Below are positions 53,610 to 62,627 of a stretch of 64,000 nt of DNA, piece by piece. The DNA is from Salinarchaeum sp. IM2453 (GTDB lineage: Archaea > Halobacteriota > Halobacteria > Halobacteriales > Salinarchaeaceae): NCBI RefSeq assembly GCF_019693215.1, contig NZ_CP081183.1, forward strand, positions 1,987,226 through 2,051,225, in the 5' to 3' direction. The notes below the pieces were generated by a model. It ran no database searches. It saw nothing but the letters and a program-made list of their open reading frames with translations, and had not been told where the DNA came from. Each line of letters opens with the position of its first letter. Position 1 is the first letter of the stretch. Made by a program: the position numbers and the translations under genes.

Positions 53610-53629
53610 AATTGAATATATGTTCAATT
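53610..53629. promoter_or_regulatory. Operator-like palindrome over the acr3 promoter
   Basis: AATTGAA-TATATG-TTCAATT is a perfect 7+6+7 palindrome, and its centre contains a TATA-like ATATATG. A transcript from it would start about 53640, at the ATG of the small ORF. A repressor bound here would block TBP. The TTGAA/TTCAA half sites resemble those recognised by ArsR/SmtB-type repressors, which would make arsenite induction plausible. No arsR is in the window. Confidence 0.5.
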
Positions 53630-53638
53630 GTATTTTTG

Positions 53639-53794
53639 ATGGCACAACTGACAAAGCCGCCTTGTAGATGGGGACGATTACTTCGCTGGTATCGTAATAT
53701 TATGAATCGGCCTGATGTATGTAGACAACCAACAGTGGATATCCACTGCCATTACTGGATTACTGACAGTCCGGAGGGATTCGGCAATGAGTGA
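53639..53794 (+). CDS. Small ORF (51 residues) in front of acr3
   Basis: From the ATG at 53639 a 51-residue frame runs to a stop 8 bases inside acr3. It sits at the predicted transcript start, so would be leaderless. The sequence is rich in Arg, Trp, Cys and His ('KPPCRWGRLLRWYRN', 'CHYWITD') with three cysteines and two histidines, unlike the acidic proteome. It could be a metal- or arsenite-sensing leader peptide, or a chance frame. The acr3 Shine-Dalgarno sequence lies inside it. Confidence 0.35.
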   Translation: MAQLTKPPCRWGRLLRWYRNIMNRPDVCRQPTVDIHCHYWITDSPEGFGNE

Positions 53795-54944
53795 GCTGGA
53801 TCACGATCACGGCCCTGATTGTGACTGTCCTGACTGTGGCGACCCAAGATCAATGGACTTTCTGGATAAGTATCTCACTGTCTGGATTTTCCTTGCTATG
53901 GGTATTGGAGTTGGGCTTGGATACGTCGCCCCGGGTGTTGTTGAGCCGATCCAAGATTATTATCTTGTTGAGATTGGCCTTATCGCCATGATGTATCCGC
54001 CGTTAGCGAAAGTCAACTATCGACAATTGCCTCGTGTCTTTAGTAAATGGCGGATTCTGAGTTTAAGCCTCCTCCAGAACTGGCTGATTGGTCCCACTCT
54101 TATGTTCCTTCTAGCGGTGATCTTCTTCAGCGGGTTAGTGCCACCGTTTCCGGCACATCCTGAATACTTCCTTGGGCTGATTTTTATCGGGATGGCTCGC
54201 TGTATTGCAATGGTGCTTGTCTGGAATGACCTTGCTGATGGGTCCAGTGAATACGCCGCAGGATTAGTCGCATTTAACAGCCTTTTCCAGATCATTACTT
54301 ACGGTATCTACATCGCATTTTTCGCACTGTATCTCCCAGATGTACTTGGGCTGGACCAGCTTGCCGCTGGTATTGGAGACTTTGATGTCACGGCGGCACA
54401 GGTATTTGAAGCAATTGCTATCTTTCTTGGCATCCCATTTGCTGCAGGACTACTCACACGCCTTGGAGGTGTTCGAACAAAAGGCGAAGAGTGGTATCAA
54501 GAACAGCTCGTTCCTAAAATCAGCCCCTTGACGCTGATCGCACTGCTTTTTACTGTGATTGTGATGTTTGCTACTCAGGGAGAGAATATTCTCGCACAGC
54601 CACTTGATGTTGTCTGGATTGCTATTCCATTAACTATCTATTTCATCATCATGTTCTTTGTCAGTTTCATGATGGGGCGCGGCATTGGTGCTGATTACTC
54701 AACAACAACGGCGATCGGATTTACTGCCGCTTCGAATAACTTTGAACTTGCAATTGCCGTTTCAGTGGCAATATTTGGGGTTGGCTCTGGTGTTGCCTTT
54801 GCCACTGTTATTGGTCCATTGATCGAAGTCCCCGTCCTGCTTGCCCTTGTATACGTAGCAATTTACTTCCAAGAGAAATTTGATTGGGGAGGGTACGATA
54901 CTGGGCAACTTGAGAATACGAACTCACCTGGTGACGATAACTAA
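53787..54944 (+). CDS. acr3: Arsenite efflux permease ACR3
   Basis: A 385-residue ten-helix transporter of the ACR3/BART superfamily. The essential cysteine lies in the fourth helix ('GMARCIAMVLVWNDLADG'). 'YPPLAKVNY' and 'AASNNFELAIAVSVAIFG' are further hallmarks. It expels As(III) using the proton gradient. The N-terminus bears an extra acidic Cys/His stretch 'DHDHGPDCDCPDCGD', a possible metal-binding tail. GGAGGG eight bases before the ATG at 53787 sets the start; a 24-residue longer frame was rejected. Its end overlaps that of cbiP by four bases (convergent). Confidence 0.9.
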   Translation: MSELDHDHGPDCDCPDCGDPRSMDFLDKYLTVWIFLAMGIGVGLGYVAPGVVEPIQDYYLVEIGLIAMMYPPLAKVNYRQLPRVFSKWRILSLSLLQNWLIGPTLMFLLAVIFFSGLVPPFPAHPEYFLGLIFIGMARCIAMVLVWNDLADGSSEYAAGLVAFNSLFQIITYGIYIAFFALYLPDVLGLDQLAAGIGDFDVTAAQVFEAIAIFLGIPFAAGLLTRLGGVRTKGEEWYQEQLVPKISPLTLIALLFTVIVMFATQGENILAQPLDVVWIAIPLTIYFIIMFFVSFMMGRGIGADYSTTTAIGFTAASNNFELAIAVSVAIFGVGSGVAFATVIGPLIEVPVLLALVYVAIYFQEKFDWGGYDTGQLENTNSPGDDN

Positions 54945-56506
54945 TTCCCGTCTCTTTTCTTTTCCTCGTAGTAAGCTCCTTGCTCCCCAATAGATATAGC
55001 TGCGTATACTTTGCTCATTTCCATATTATTCAGTAACCAATCCGCAGCTTTGTCAATGGGATTTTTCTGTTCTTTCTCTACAGGTCGTGTACCACCGGAG
55101 GAGGCATATACTGTATCAAGAAACGATGTCCGAATTTGTTTATTCTCAAAGATCCCGTGGAAGTATGTCCCGAGGACTTTCCCTTTACTAACTCCGTATT
55201 TAACCGCGCTTGTCTCGTCCTCAGGTGTCAAAAATGGTGTTGACACACTATCTTGTGCTGTTGTTTGTCCCATATGTATCTCATAGCCAGTTGCCTCTCC
55301 AGTTGCCCCTGAAATCGGGCCTGTTCCAGATACAATGAACGTTCGTTCTCTTACTGTTTTTTCTGTCTGAAATTCTGTCTCAACAGGAAGCAATCCAAGT
55401 CCATCTACAGTGGACTTTTCAACTGTCCCTTCAAGATCTGCATTATGAATTTGCTCGCCAAGAAGTTGGTATCCGCCACAGATTCCAATAATTGGCCCAT
55501 CAAATGATCGTAGTTTTTCATCGAATCCTGCTTCAGTAAGTGCTAGAAGGTCATCAACTGTATTCTTCGTCCCTGGAATAATTACAGCGTCCCCGTCAGA
55601 GATTTCCGCAGTAAGCGGCCGATACGAAACCCGTACTCCCGGAACAGTGGCGAGCGGATCAAGGTCTGGAAAATTAGATATCCTTGGTAGGCGTGGTACT
55701 ATGATCGTTACCTGCTGTTCCGTTGGTACCGTATCTTTACCAACTGTTGTCTCTACATCTCCTGCTGGAATAGAGAGACTATCCTCTTCTGGTAATCCAA
55801 ACTGTCTCCAAGGAAGAACCCCCAATACTGGAATCCCAGTTTGGTTCTCAATCCTGTCTATGCCTGGATCAAGGAGTGTCTCATCCCCTCGGAACTTGTT
55901 AATCACGACCCCAATCACCTGATCTTTTATATCATCTGGCAGCAACTCAATCGTACCTAAAATCGAAGCAAATGCTCCACCACGTTCAATGTCTGCGACA
56001 AGAATAATAGCCCCCTCTGTAAACCGTGCTGTTTCAACGTTTGCTAAGTCTCGATCATGGAGGTTAATCTCAGCAATTGAACCTGCACCCTCTGCGATAA
56101 TCACATCATGAGAGCCAGAAAGCCGGCTCCACGCCTGTTTGGCTGCGTTATATGCATGATTCCACTGTGATTCATAATAGTCACGGGCATCATACTTGGC
56201 AACAACGTCCCCATCAAGTATTAACTGGCTCGCTTCATCTCCATGTGGTTTGAGTAACACCGGATTGATATCTGTATTCGGCTGTCGTCTTGCTGCATGT
56301 GACTGAACATACTGTGCTATTCCGACTTCGCCGAATGTATCCTCTTGTGTTGCTTTCGGGACGGCGCGGGCATTGTTTGACATATTCTGCGCTTTAAATG
56401 GTGCTACGGTGAACCCCTGATCCGCGAGTATTCGACAAAGTCCTGTCACAACTGTTGACTTACCAACATGAGATGCTGTCCCAGCAACAAGAATTGTCTC
56501 AGTCAT
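54941..56506 (-). CDS. cbiP: Cobyric acid synthase CbiP (CobQ)
   Basis: A 521-residue amidotransferase that amidates four side chains (b, d, e, g) of adenosylcobyrinic acid a,c-diamide. The N-terminal ATPase part has 'GTASHVGKST' and 'PFKAQNMSNNA'; the C-terminal glutamine amidotransferase-like part has the nucleophile Cys in 'IGICGGYQLLG' and the His in 'GTYFHGIFEN'. It ends the leftward operon; its start overlaps the cobO stop by one base. Length is normal. Confidence 0.92.
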   Translation of the reverse strand: MTETILVAGTASHVGKSTVVTGLCRILADQGFTVAPFKAQNMSNNARAVPKATQEDTFGEVGIAQYVQSHAARRQPNTDINPVLLKPHGDEASQLILDGDVVAKYDARDYYESQWNHAYNAAKQAWSRLSGSHDVIIAEGAGSIAEINLHDRDLANVETARFTEGAIILVADIERGGAFASILGTIELLPDDIKDQVIGVVINKFRGDETLLDPGIDRIENQTGIPVLGVLPWRQFGLPEEDSLSIPAGDVETTVGKDTVPTEQQVTIIVPRLPRISNFPDLDPLATVPGVRVSYRPLTAEISDGDAVIIPGTKNTVDDLLALTEAGFDEKLRSFDGPIIGICGGYQLLGEQIHNADLEGTVEKSTVDGLGLLPVETEFQTEKTVRERTFIVSGTGPISGATGEATGYEIHMGQTTAQDSVSTPFLTPEDETSAVKYGVSKGKVLGTYFHGIFENKQIRTSFLDTVYASSGGTRPVEKEQKNPIDKAADWLLNNMEMSKVYAAISIGEQGAYYEEKKRDGN

Positions 56507-57126
56507 TAATACTCACTTCCCCGTCGAGCTTGATATCCTGCCTCTGAAGGGTGTTTTTCCTTTTCAACATGGGAGATTAGATCTGCAATATCTGTTATCC
56601 AATCCGGTCGCTTGTGGCCTCCTGTTATAATAATCTCCAGTTGGTCTGGCTTATTTTCCAAGATATTACGCACTTCACCTTCTTCGATCAAGTCCCGTTC
56701 GACGGCATACAATAATTCATCAAGGACTAGCAGATGGACTCCATCTTTCGGATCACCGGTGCTTGAAAGAATATCTTCTAACTCTGCCTGTTTTACGCCC
56801 TCAAACAAATCCTTAACCCGGGTTATTCCTTCCATCGCCGCCTTTCTGAACTTTTCATTGTTTTGCTCTGGACGATGCCACCCTTCGGCTCCAACTGACT
56901 CACGACTCACATTCGGTATACTATCAAGCACGGTATATTCTCCCGGTCGATACGGACCTTCTTCAACCGTCTTTAGAAATTGTAACATATGTACTCTATA
57001 CCCATGTCCTGCTGCACGGATGATCGTTCCAAGTGCCGCCGTAGTCTTGCCTTTACCATCGCCCCAGTAGACTTGTATCAGTCCAAACTCATCTGGAGCG
57101 TTTGAGGATATATTCCAATCAGGCAT
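56506..57126 (-). CDS. cobO: Cob(I)yrinic acid a,c-diamide adenosyltransferase (CobA/CobO/BtuR type)
   Basis: A 206-residue P-loop enzyme. 'VYWGDGKGKTTAALG' holds the P-loop characteristic of the CobA family; 'HLLVLDELLYAVERDLI' is the Walker B part, and 'IITGGHKRPDWITDIADLI' is the conserved end. It transfers adenosyl from ATP to reduced cobalt of the corrin. It overlaps cbiA by eight bases and cbiP by one, in one tight operon. Confidence 0.92.
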   Translation of the reverse strand: MPDWNISSNAPDEFGLIQVYWGDGKGKTTAALGTIIRAAGHGYRVHMLQFLKTVEEGPYRPGEYTVLDSIPNVSRESVGAEGWHRPEQNNEKFRKAAMEGITRVKDLFEGVKQAELEDILSSTGDPKDGVHLLVLDELLYAVERDLIEEGEVRNILENKPDQLEIIITGGHKRPDWITDIADLISHVEKEKHPSEAGYQARRGSEY

Positions 57127-58432
57127 AGTTAACTAATCGGTCAAAGATTCCACTTGCTGGGTGAAAGTGCGTATACGCACCTACTGTGTTATACTCTGTA
57201 AGACCATCTTGACTATCATTAATTCCTGTACCCTGTTTAACGTCAAATACATACCGGGCGTCCGGTCCTGGGCGCGCTTTGGAGTGGTGAAATTCATGAC
57301 CTCGATATTTCTTCCCTTTGTCTGTTACTGCTGTCTTCTTCACAGCCTGCAACTCTGTGTATCCAAGCGCCTCCCGGTTTCCATCAAACGTTATTTTAGC
57401 TGGAAGCACACCTGCCATGTCATAGTGGCCTGGTGTTAGATTACTTTGGTCAGTGACCACAATCTCTTCTGCGAGAGTCATCAATCCACCGCACTCTGCA
57501 TACATCGGGGTACCATTGACAGATCTAGTATATATCTCATCAAGTGTCTGGCTATCGGCCAATTTTTTGGCTTGTAACTCTGGGTATCCGCCAGGAAGAT
57601 AAATTACATCGGCATTAGGGACCTCGTCACCAGCAATTGGAGAAAATACCTTCAGTTCCCCGGTTGAACGGATTCTAGTCACGGTTTCTGGATAATAGAA
57701 TGAAAATACTTCATCACAAGCCATTGCGACCGTTTTGTCTGTATTTGTTCTTTGCTGTGCTTTGTTTGCCGTTTGTCGGTCTGCTGGTGGCTGTGCTAAT
57801 GACCGTATTTGCTCAATAGCGAGTGTTTCGGTAATCTTATTGAGGGAATCCGTACCGATGATTGAGTCCGCTCCGTATGTAAGCCCAAGGTGTCTGTCAG
57901 GTATCGCTAAATCATCGTTTGGTGGAACTCGTCCAAGGTACTCTATCTCCTCAGGAAGCGACCGCTTAATCCCTTCTTCATGTTTTCCTCCATGCGCTCG
58001 CTGTGCGATTATCCCAACAATATTAACATCATCATATTGGTCAAATCCCAAGGCCATTGCTCCAACGCTTTCCATACATGCATTAGCATCTACGACAAGG
58101 ATAACTGGTAGATCAAGACCCCGAGCAACCTCGGCTGTTGAGGTTTCCGTTCCATCATATAACCCCATCATGCCCTCAATAACACATAAATCTCCACCAA
58201 ATCGCTGGTATTGACGATACATCCCATCATTTCCTTGCAGCCATGGATCAAGCGTGCGAGAGGGCTGGTCAGCAACCGCCTGATGATGCATTGGATCAAT
58301 AAAATCTGGCCCCGCCTTGGCTGGCTGTACATCACATCGCTGTTCGAGTCCCGCTAATATTGCTAACGTTGTCGTAGTTTTTCCCACTCCAGAGTGCGTT
58401 CCAGCGACAATAACTCCAGGTATATCAGACAT
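57119..58432 (-). CDS. cbiA: Cobyrinic acid a,c-diamide synthase CbiA (CobB)
   Basis: A 437-residue enzyme that amidates the a and c carboxylates of cobyrinate. It has P-loop 'GTHSGVGKTT', 'KAGPDFIDPMHH' in the N-domain and amidotransferase cysteine 'MYAECGGLMTLAE' in the C-domain, with 'GHEFHHSKARP' near the end. It overlaps cobD by eight bases and cobO by eight. Confidence 0.92.
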   Translation of the reverse strand: MSDIPGVIVAGTHSGVGKTTTTLAILAGLEQRCDVQPAKAGPDFIDPMHHQAVADQPSRTLDPWLQGNDGMYRQYQRFGGDLCVIEGMMGLYDGTETSTAEVARGLDLPVILVVDANACMESVGAMALGFDQYDDVNIVGIIAQRAHGGKHEEGIKRSLPEEIEYLGRVPPNDDLAIPDRHLGLTYGADSIIGTDSLNKITETLAIEQIRSLAQPPADRQTANKAQQRTNTDKTVAMACDEVFSFYYPETVTRIRSTGELKVFSPIAGDEVPNADVIYLPGGYPELQAKKLADSQTLDEIYTRSVNGTPMYAECGGLMTLAEEIVVTDQSNLTPGHYDMAGVLPAKITFDGNREALGYTELQAVKKTAVTDKGKKYRGHEFHHSKARPGPDARYVFDVKQGTGINDSQDGLTEYNTVGAYTHFHPASGIFDRLVNYA

Positions 58433-59426
58433 TGCTCAACACCTCAATAAGATCATCATTCTCCTCAGGCATCCGAACAGCGATACGAATATGATTGTCT
58501 AATCCATGAAACGTCCGGGCATCTCGGAGTTTAATCCCAGCTGACTTAGCTGTTTTACAAATTTTGTCAACAGATTGTTGTCCTGTGTCTATCAATAAAA
58601 ATGGGGCGTCTGAAGGAATAACTGTGAAATCTGATGCAAGCTCATTCCAGATTCGTATACGTTCTTCTTGGACTCGGTCTTTTGTCTCTGATACGAATGA
58701 TTGCTGCTGAAGACAGTAGGTACCTGTTAGTAATGCTGGTGTACTCAGATTCCATGTTCGTCGTATTGAGTTGATCTTTTCTTGGTATTCTGCACTAGCA
58801 ACTGCATATCCAGCACGAATTCCAGGCAGTCCATACATTTTGGTGAGCGATCGGAGCACGATTGCTCCAGGAGTTCCCGCAAGTGAGGACTGATTTGTAA
58901 AATCAAGAAACGCTTCGTCGATAATAACTGCTGTATTCGCTTGTCTGCATTTCTGAATAAGTGTCTCGAGGTGACTTCGACTATACAGGTAGCCAGTAGG
59001 ATTATTTGGATTACAAATTATAACTGCTGTATACTTTGATGGGTTAATATCCAGTATTTTCTGAGAATGTACACAAATTGGGTCTCCTCCTTGTAATCTG
59101 ACTTCACGATGGTATTCGCTAAAACTTGGTGCGGGAATTGCAACCCGATCTCCTTGATCAACAGTGCTCTGTACTGCCAGTCGAAGAGCTTCGAGCCCGC
59201 CAGCTGTTGGAACAACTAACTCATGATCACAGCTGACAGCGTTACTCGCGTGCTTCCGAAAGGTTGTATATGTATCATCTGGATACCGTCGTGCGAGCTC
59301 AAAACCAGACTCATACTGTTCACGTACGCCATCTGGAACAACCGGATTTGTATTTGCGCTAAAATCGATCAACTCATCGTCTGTTGTTCCTCCGTGATGT
59401 ACACGATTAACTTGTCCTTGTGTCAT
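58425..59426 (-). CDS. cobD: L-threonine-O-3-phosphate decarboxylase CobD-like (HisC fold)
   Basis: A 333-residue PLP enzyme. It has the 'GGTTDDELIDFSANTNP' start typical of CobD (HisC-like), 'ICNPNNPTGYLYS', and the Schiff-base lysine in 'RSLTKMYGLPGIRAGYA'. It makes (R)-1-amino-2-propanol phosphate for the lower B12 loop. Histidinol-phosphate aminotransferase is the alternative, but context and start favour CobD. It is the first gene of the leftward operon; a TATA-like ATTAAATC on the minus strand about 25 bases before its ATG fits a leaderless mRNA. Confidence 0.88.
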   Translation of the reverse strand: MTQGQVNRVHHGGTTDDELIDFSANTNPVVPDGVREQYESGFELARRYPDDTYTTFRKHASNAVSCDHELVVPTAGGLEALRLAVQSTVDQGDRVAIPAPSFSEYHREVRLQGGDPICVHSQKILDINPSKYTAVIICNPNNPTGYLYSRSHLETLIQKCRQANTAVIIDEAFLDFTNQSSLAGTPGAIVLRSLTKMYGLPGIRAGYAVASAEYQEKINSIRRTWNLSTPALLTGTYCLQQQSFVSETKDRVQEERIRIWNELASDFTVIPSDAPFLLIDTGQQSVDKICKTAKSAGIKLRDARTFHGLDNHIRIAVRMPEENDDLIEVLSNV

Positions 59427-59626
59427 GCTTATTCCTGAGTCTATTGGATTTAATTGATTGCGCTCATCTGCTGATATTCCTCAAATTACCGGTGGCTACA
59501 TTATGTGACGGCTCAAGGGGCTTAGAGTCTATGTGTATAGCTATTACGCGTGAAAGATGACTTGTGCTGTACATTTGCTGTCTGTAATTATATTTGCATT
59601 AGTTCAAGCGTAATTGTTTTAACGAT
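59427..59626. promoter_or_regulatory. Divergent promoter region of the two cobalamin operons
   Basis: The 200 bases carry two outward promoters: ATTAAATC (minus strand, about 59445-59452) for cobD, and TTATATTT (about 59588-59595) for cbiT. I see none of the conserved sequence expected of a bacterial cobalamin riboswitch (the B12-box), and the predicted leaders are too short to hold one. Control is probably by a DNA-binding protein. Confidence 0.5.
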
Positions 59627-60202
59627 ATGAGCAGACACTGGAAAATGATGGGGTCGATTTCACTACCACACGACGCACCTGCAGGCCCAACTAAGCCTGA
59701 GATACGAGCAGTACTTATTGACAAATTCAATCTCGATGATGATGATCACTTTGTTGATGTCGGGTCATGCACTGGTGCTGTGAGTATCGCTGCCGCACGG
59801 CACGCAGGAAAGGTGACGGCCATTGAGAGAAACCCTAACAGTGTTAAAGCAACACAAAAGAATATTGCAGCAAATCAAACCTCGGCCCCAGTTACGGTGC
59901 ATCAGGCTGAAGCACCTGAGGCGTTCCCTGATGAGGCTGATGCTGTCTTCATCGGTGGATCTCGTAACTATATCGAAGTTATCGACAAAGCGCTTGCATC
60001 TGGTGCAGATCGAATCATTATGAATGTAGCCCGTATTGAACGTGCTGGGTGTGCAATTGAGACATTTCGAGAACGTGACATTCTAGCCGACGTGCTACAA
60101 ATCCGAGTTGACCACGGATACACACTAGCTGGTGAGACGGCGTTTGAGAACTTAGATGCTGTGTATATGATTATTGGCTCAACAACAGGTGATACAATAT
60201 GA
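59627..60202 (+). CDS. cbiT: Cobalt-precorrin-6/7 C15-methyltransferase (decarboxylating) CbiT
   Basis: A 191-residue Rossmann-fold SAM enzyme. 'DVGSCTGAVSIAAAR' is the SAM loop (C-T-G where most have G-T-G), 'VTAIERNPNSVKATQKNI' the ribose-binding acid strand, and 'ADAVFIGGSRNYIEVID' the conserved region of CbiT. It methylates C15 and decarboxylates the ring C acetate. The gene heads the rightward cbi operon and overlaps cbiL by four bases. Confidence 0.92.
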   Translation: MSRHWKMMGSISLPHDAPAGPTKPEIRAVLIDKFNLDDDDHFVDVGSCTGAVSIAAARHAGKVTAIERNPNSVKATQKNIAANQTSAPVTVHQAEAPEAFPDEADAVFIGGSRNYIEVIDKALASGADRIIMNVARIERAGCAIETFRERDILADVLQIRVDHGYTLAGETAFENLDAVYMIIGSTTGDTI

Positions 60203-60888
60203 AATTATATGGTATCGGAGTGGGCCCAGGAGACCCACAATTGCTAACAATTCGTGGGAAAAGAGTGCTTGAACAAGTTGATACAGTGTTTATACCTGGT
60301 GACCTTGCCCAAACAATTATTTCTGGGTATGTTTCTGCATCCAATATCGTTGAGATCCAATTTCCAATGACGACGGATAAGGATAAACTTCAGAAAGCGT
60401 GGCAGACAGCAGCTGATCATGTGGTTGAAAAAACAGATGACAAAGCTGCATTCGTTACGATCGGTGACCCGTCAATTTATTCCACGTTTGGTCACTTGCG
60501 GCGAGCACTGCGAAACAATCATTCCACAATTGATATCGAAGTTATTCCAGGGGTTAGTGCTGCGACCGCATTTGCCAGTGCGTTTGATGTTGATGTCGTT
60601 AGTGGTACAAATCTCATGTTAGCTGAAGCCCCTAATGGTACTGCACCAACTGGACCAGATCAAATGGTCCTTCTGAAAATCACTGACGTTCCAACAACTC
60701 ATTCGAAGTTGACCGAAGCTGGATACGATGTTTGGTATGGTAGACGGTTATTTATGGAAGATGAATCAACAGTTATCACGCAGAACCCAGATGATCTTGA
60801 GGATCGCGATTACTTTACTCTTGGATATGCTCGACATCAAGATATTCGGTTTCCGTCTATAGGTGGAGGTGAGAATAATGGGACCTAA
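60199..60888 (+). CDS. cbiL: Cobalt-factor II / precorrin-2 C20-methyltransferase CbiL
   Basis: A 229-residue tetrapyrrole methylase. The N-terminus 'YGIGVGPGDPQLLTIRG' is diagnostic for CbiL/CobI; 'IGDPSIYSTFGHLRRAL' and 'VIPGVSAATAFASAF' are the substrate and SAM loops. It adds the C20 methyl, the first committed step of the corrin route. Its last ten bases overlap the cbiF start. Confidence 0.92.
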   Translation: MKLYGIGVGPGDPQLLTIRGKRVLEQVDTVFIPGDLAQTIISGYVSASNIVEIQFPMTTDKDKLQKAWQTAADHVVEKTDDKAAFVTIGDPSIYSTFGHLRRALRNNHSTIDIEVIPGVSAATAFASAFDVDVVSGTNLMLAEAPNGTAPTGPDQMVLLKITDVPTTHSKLTEAGYDVWYGRRLFMEDESTVITQNPDDLEDRDYFTLGYARHQDIRFPSIGGGENNGT

Positions 60889-61711
60889 CCAGACGAACCA
60901 CGAGCGGTCCGTTGGCGACCGGAAAAACGGTATTCCATTTATTGGTGCTGGTCCAGGAAATCCTGGATTGCTAACCGTTACTGGTCGACAACTGTTAGAA
61001 AATGCTGACCTCGTTGTCTACGCTGGGTCACTCGTCAACAGTGATATCCTCTCTGCTTATTGTTCAAGTGCTGAACAGGTATCCAGTGCATCAAAAGAGT
61101 TAGACGAGATCATCTCAGTGTTAGCTACTGCGTATAACAATGGGAAATCCGTTGTTCGGCTCCACAGTGGCGACCCGGCAATCTATGGTGCAATTGTCGA
61201 GCAGATCGATGAACTTGAGAAGCGAGATATTCCTACATATATCGTCCCTGGCGTAACTGCTGCCTTTGCAGGGAGTGCTGCGCTCCAGACACAACTTACG
61301 TTACCAGAGGTTGCTAATCACGTCGTGATAACCCGACCCCATGGAGAGACATTGGAGGAAAAACAGGATCGCATCAGTGAGTTTGTTGGAATGAATGATA
61401 CAACGACCTGTGTTTACCTTGGAACACATGCGATTGAGGATATTATGGATCGACTCATAGCCGATGGACATGACCCACAGACACCTGTGGCGGTAATCTA
61501 CCGGGCCTCTTGGCCAGAAGAAGACGTGATTACTGGCACAGTTACGACAATTGCCGAAGAGGTCAATGCAGCTGGATATAACCGGTCTGCTGTCATGCTC
61601 ATTGGCAAGGCTGTTACCAAGGCTAACTATGCACGGTCGTCACTATACAGTGACTGGCAGCACAAGCAAAACACCGATGAGGTTGGCTCTAACGGTGATC
61701 GAGATGAGTGA
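60878..61711 (+). CDS. cbiF: Cobalt-precorrin-4 C11-methyltransferase CbiF
   Basis: A 277-residue tetrapyrrole methylase with 'GAGPGNPGLLTVTGRQLL' and 'LVVYAGSLVN', typical of CbiF/CobM, 'LHSGDPAIYGAIVEQI' and 'VPGVTAAFAGSAAL'. The ATG at 60878 is chosen because GGAGGTGA lies about six bases upstream; an in-frame GTG 15 bases earlier is rejected. It overlaps cbiG by eight bases. Confidence 0.92.
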   Translation: MGPNQTNHERSVGDRKNGIPFIGAGPGNPGLLTVTGRQLLENADLVVYAGSLVNSDILSAYCSSAEQVSSASKELDEIISVLATAYNNGKSVVRLHSGDPAIYGAIVEQIDELEKRDIPTYIVPGVTAAFAGSAALQTQLTLPEVANHVVITRPHGETLEEKQDRISEFVGMNDTTTCVYLGTHAIEDIMDRLIADGHDPQTPVAVIYRASWPEEDVITGTVTTIAEEVNAAGYNRSAVMLIGKAVTKANYARSSLYSDWQHKQNTDEVGSNGDRDE

Positions 61712-62627
61712 TACAACCCTCAGTAGTGACGCTCAGATTACTATCATAACATTTGACCGAACTCAGCCGCTTGCAGATGAAATCCTCTCATTGCTACGGC
61801 CCACTTATAACATCCAAGCAGTCCCTTACGAGTCTTCTGTGTTTGAAGATTACTGGAAATCAACGGATTGTTTTATCTGCTTGATGGCAAGTGGCATTAC
61901 AATTCGGAAGATAGCACCCCTAATAGACAGCAAGTGGGAAGATCCAGCAGTGGTAACTGTTGACTCAAATGGGACATATGCAGTACCATTGCTTGGCGGG
62001 CACCATGGAGCAAATCAAATAGCAAACGAATTGAGATCACTAGATATAATCCCAGCTGTTACAACTGCATCTGAAATTGCTGGTAGACAAAGCGTAGAAC
62101 AACATGCGGACACTCTCAACGCTACAATTGAAAATCGCCCATCGACTGTTGCGACAAATCTAGCAATTCTTGAAGACAATCTTGCGCCAATTGTCCGTGT
62201 CGATGGCCCGAGTGCTGTTCTTGTGGACGACCAAACAACAGTTCTTAGCCGCAATGTAAATGACGGAGTTGTCATTGGTACTGGAAGTAAATCAGGAGCT
62301 ACGAAGGAACAATTTCTCAGTGCTTGGCAGTCAACACTTGCTACAGCTGACCTTTCGTTTGAGGATGTTGAGTGTATCGCTACGGGTACGTGCAAACAAG
62401 ACGAATCAGGATTATTTTCTGCGGCACAGCAATTGGATTTAGGCGTTGTCTGCTTTGACAAGAACACACTCTCACAGCATCAAGGTCCGTCTGAATCAAA
62501 AGCAGCCGAGATATTAAACTGGCCAGGTATCGCGGAAGCAAGTGCAATCGCCGCTGGACAGGACCATGAACTGTTGGTCAAGAAGCAGCAGCATGAGAAG
62601 ACAGTAACGGTGGCGGTTGCACGATGA
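61704..62627 (+). CDS. cbiG: Cobalt-precorrin-5A hydrolase CbiG
   Basis: A 307-residue protein, opening the delta-lactone ring and releasing acetaldehyde in the anaerobic pathway. The N-part has 'CLMASGITIRKIAPLIDSKW' with 'VVTVDSNGTYAVPLLGGHHG'; the C-terminal part has 'GTGSKSGATKEQFLSAW' and 'TGTCKQDESGLFSAAQQL'. The ATG at 61704 is used; a frame open for a further 51 codons upstream is internal to cbiF. Its presence shows the cobalt-early, oxygen-independent route. Confidence 0.9.
   Translation: MSDTTLSSDAQITIITFDRTQPLADEILSLLRPTYNIQAVPYESSVFEDYWKSTDCFICLMASGITIRKIAPLIDSKWEDPAVVTVDSNGTYAVPLLGGHHGANQIANELRSLDIIPAVTTASEIAGRQSVEQHADTLNATIENRPSTVATNLAILEDNLAPIVRVDGPSAVLVDDQTTVLSRNVNDGVVIGTGSKSGATKEQFLSAWQSTLATADLSFEDVECIATGTCKQDESGLFSAAQQLDLGVVCFDKNTLSQHQGPSESKAAEILNWPGIAEASAIAAGQDHELLVKKQQHEKTVTVAVAR

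Noticed and set aside
53715-53786. Longer acr3 start
   Set aside because: A good Shine-Dalgarno sequence lies just before the ATG at 53787 and the extra segment overlaps the predicted leader frame.
59427-59626. Cobalamin riboswitch before the cbi/cob operons
   Set aside because: No B12-box-like sequence and predicted leaders are too short.
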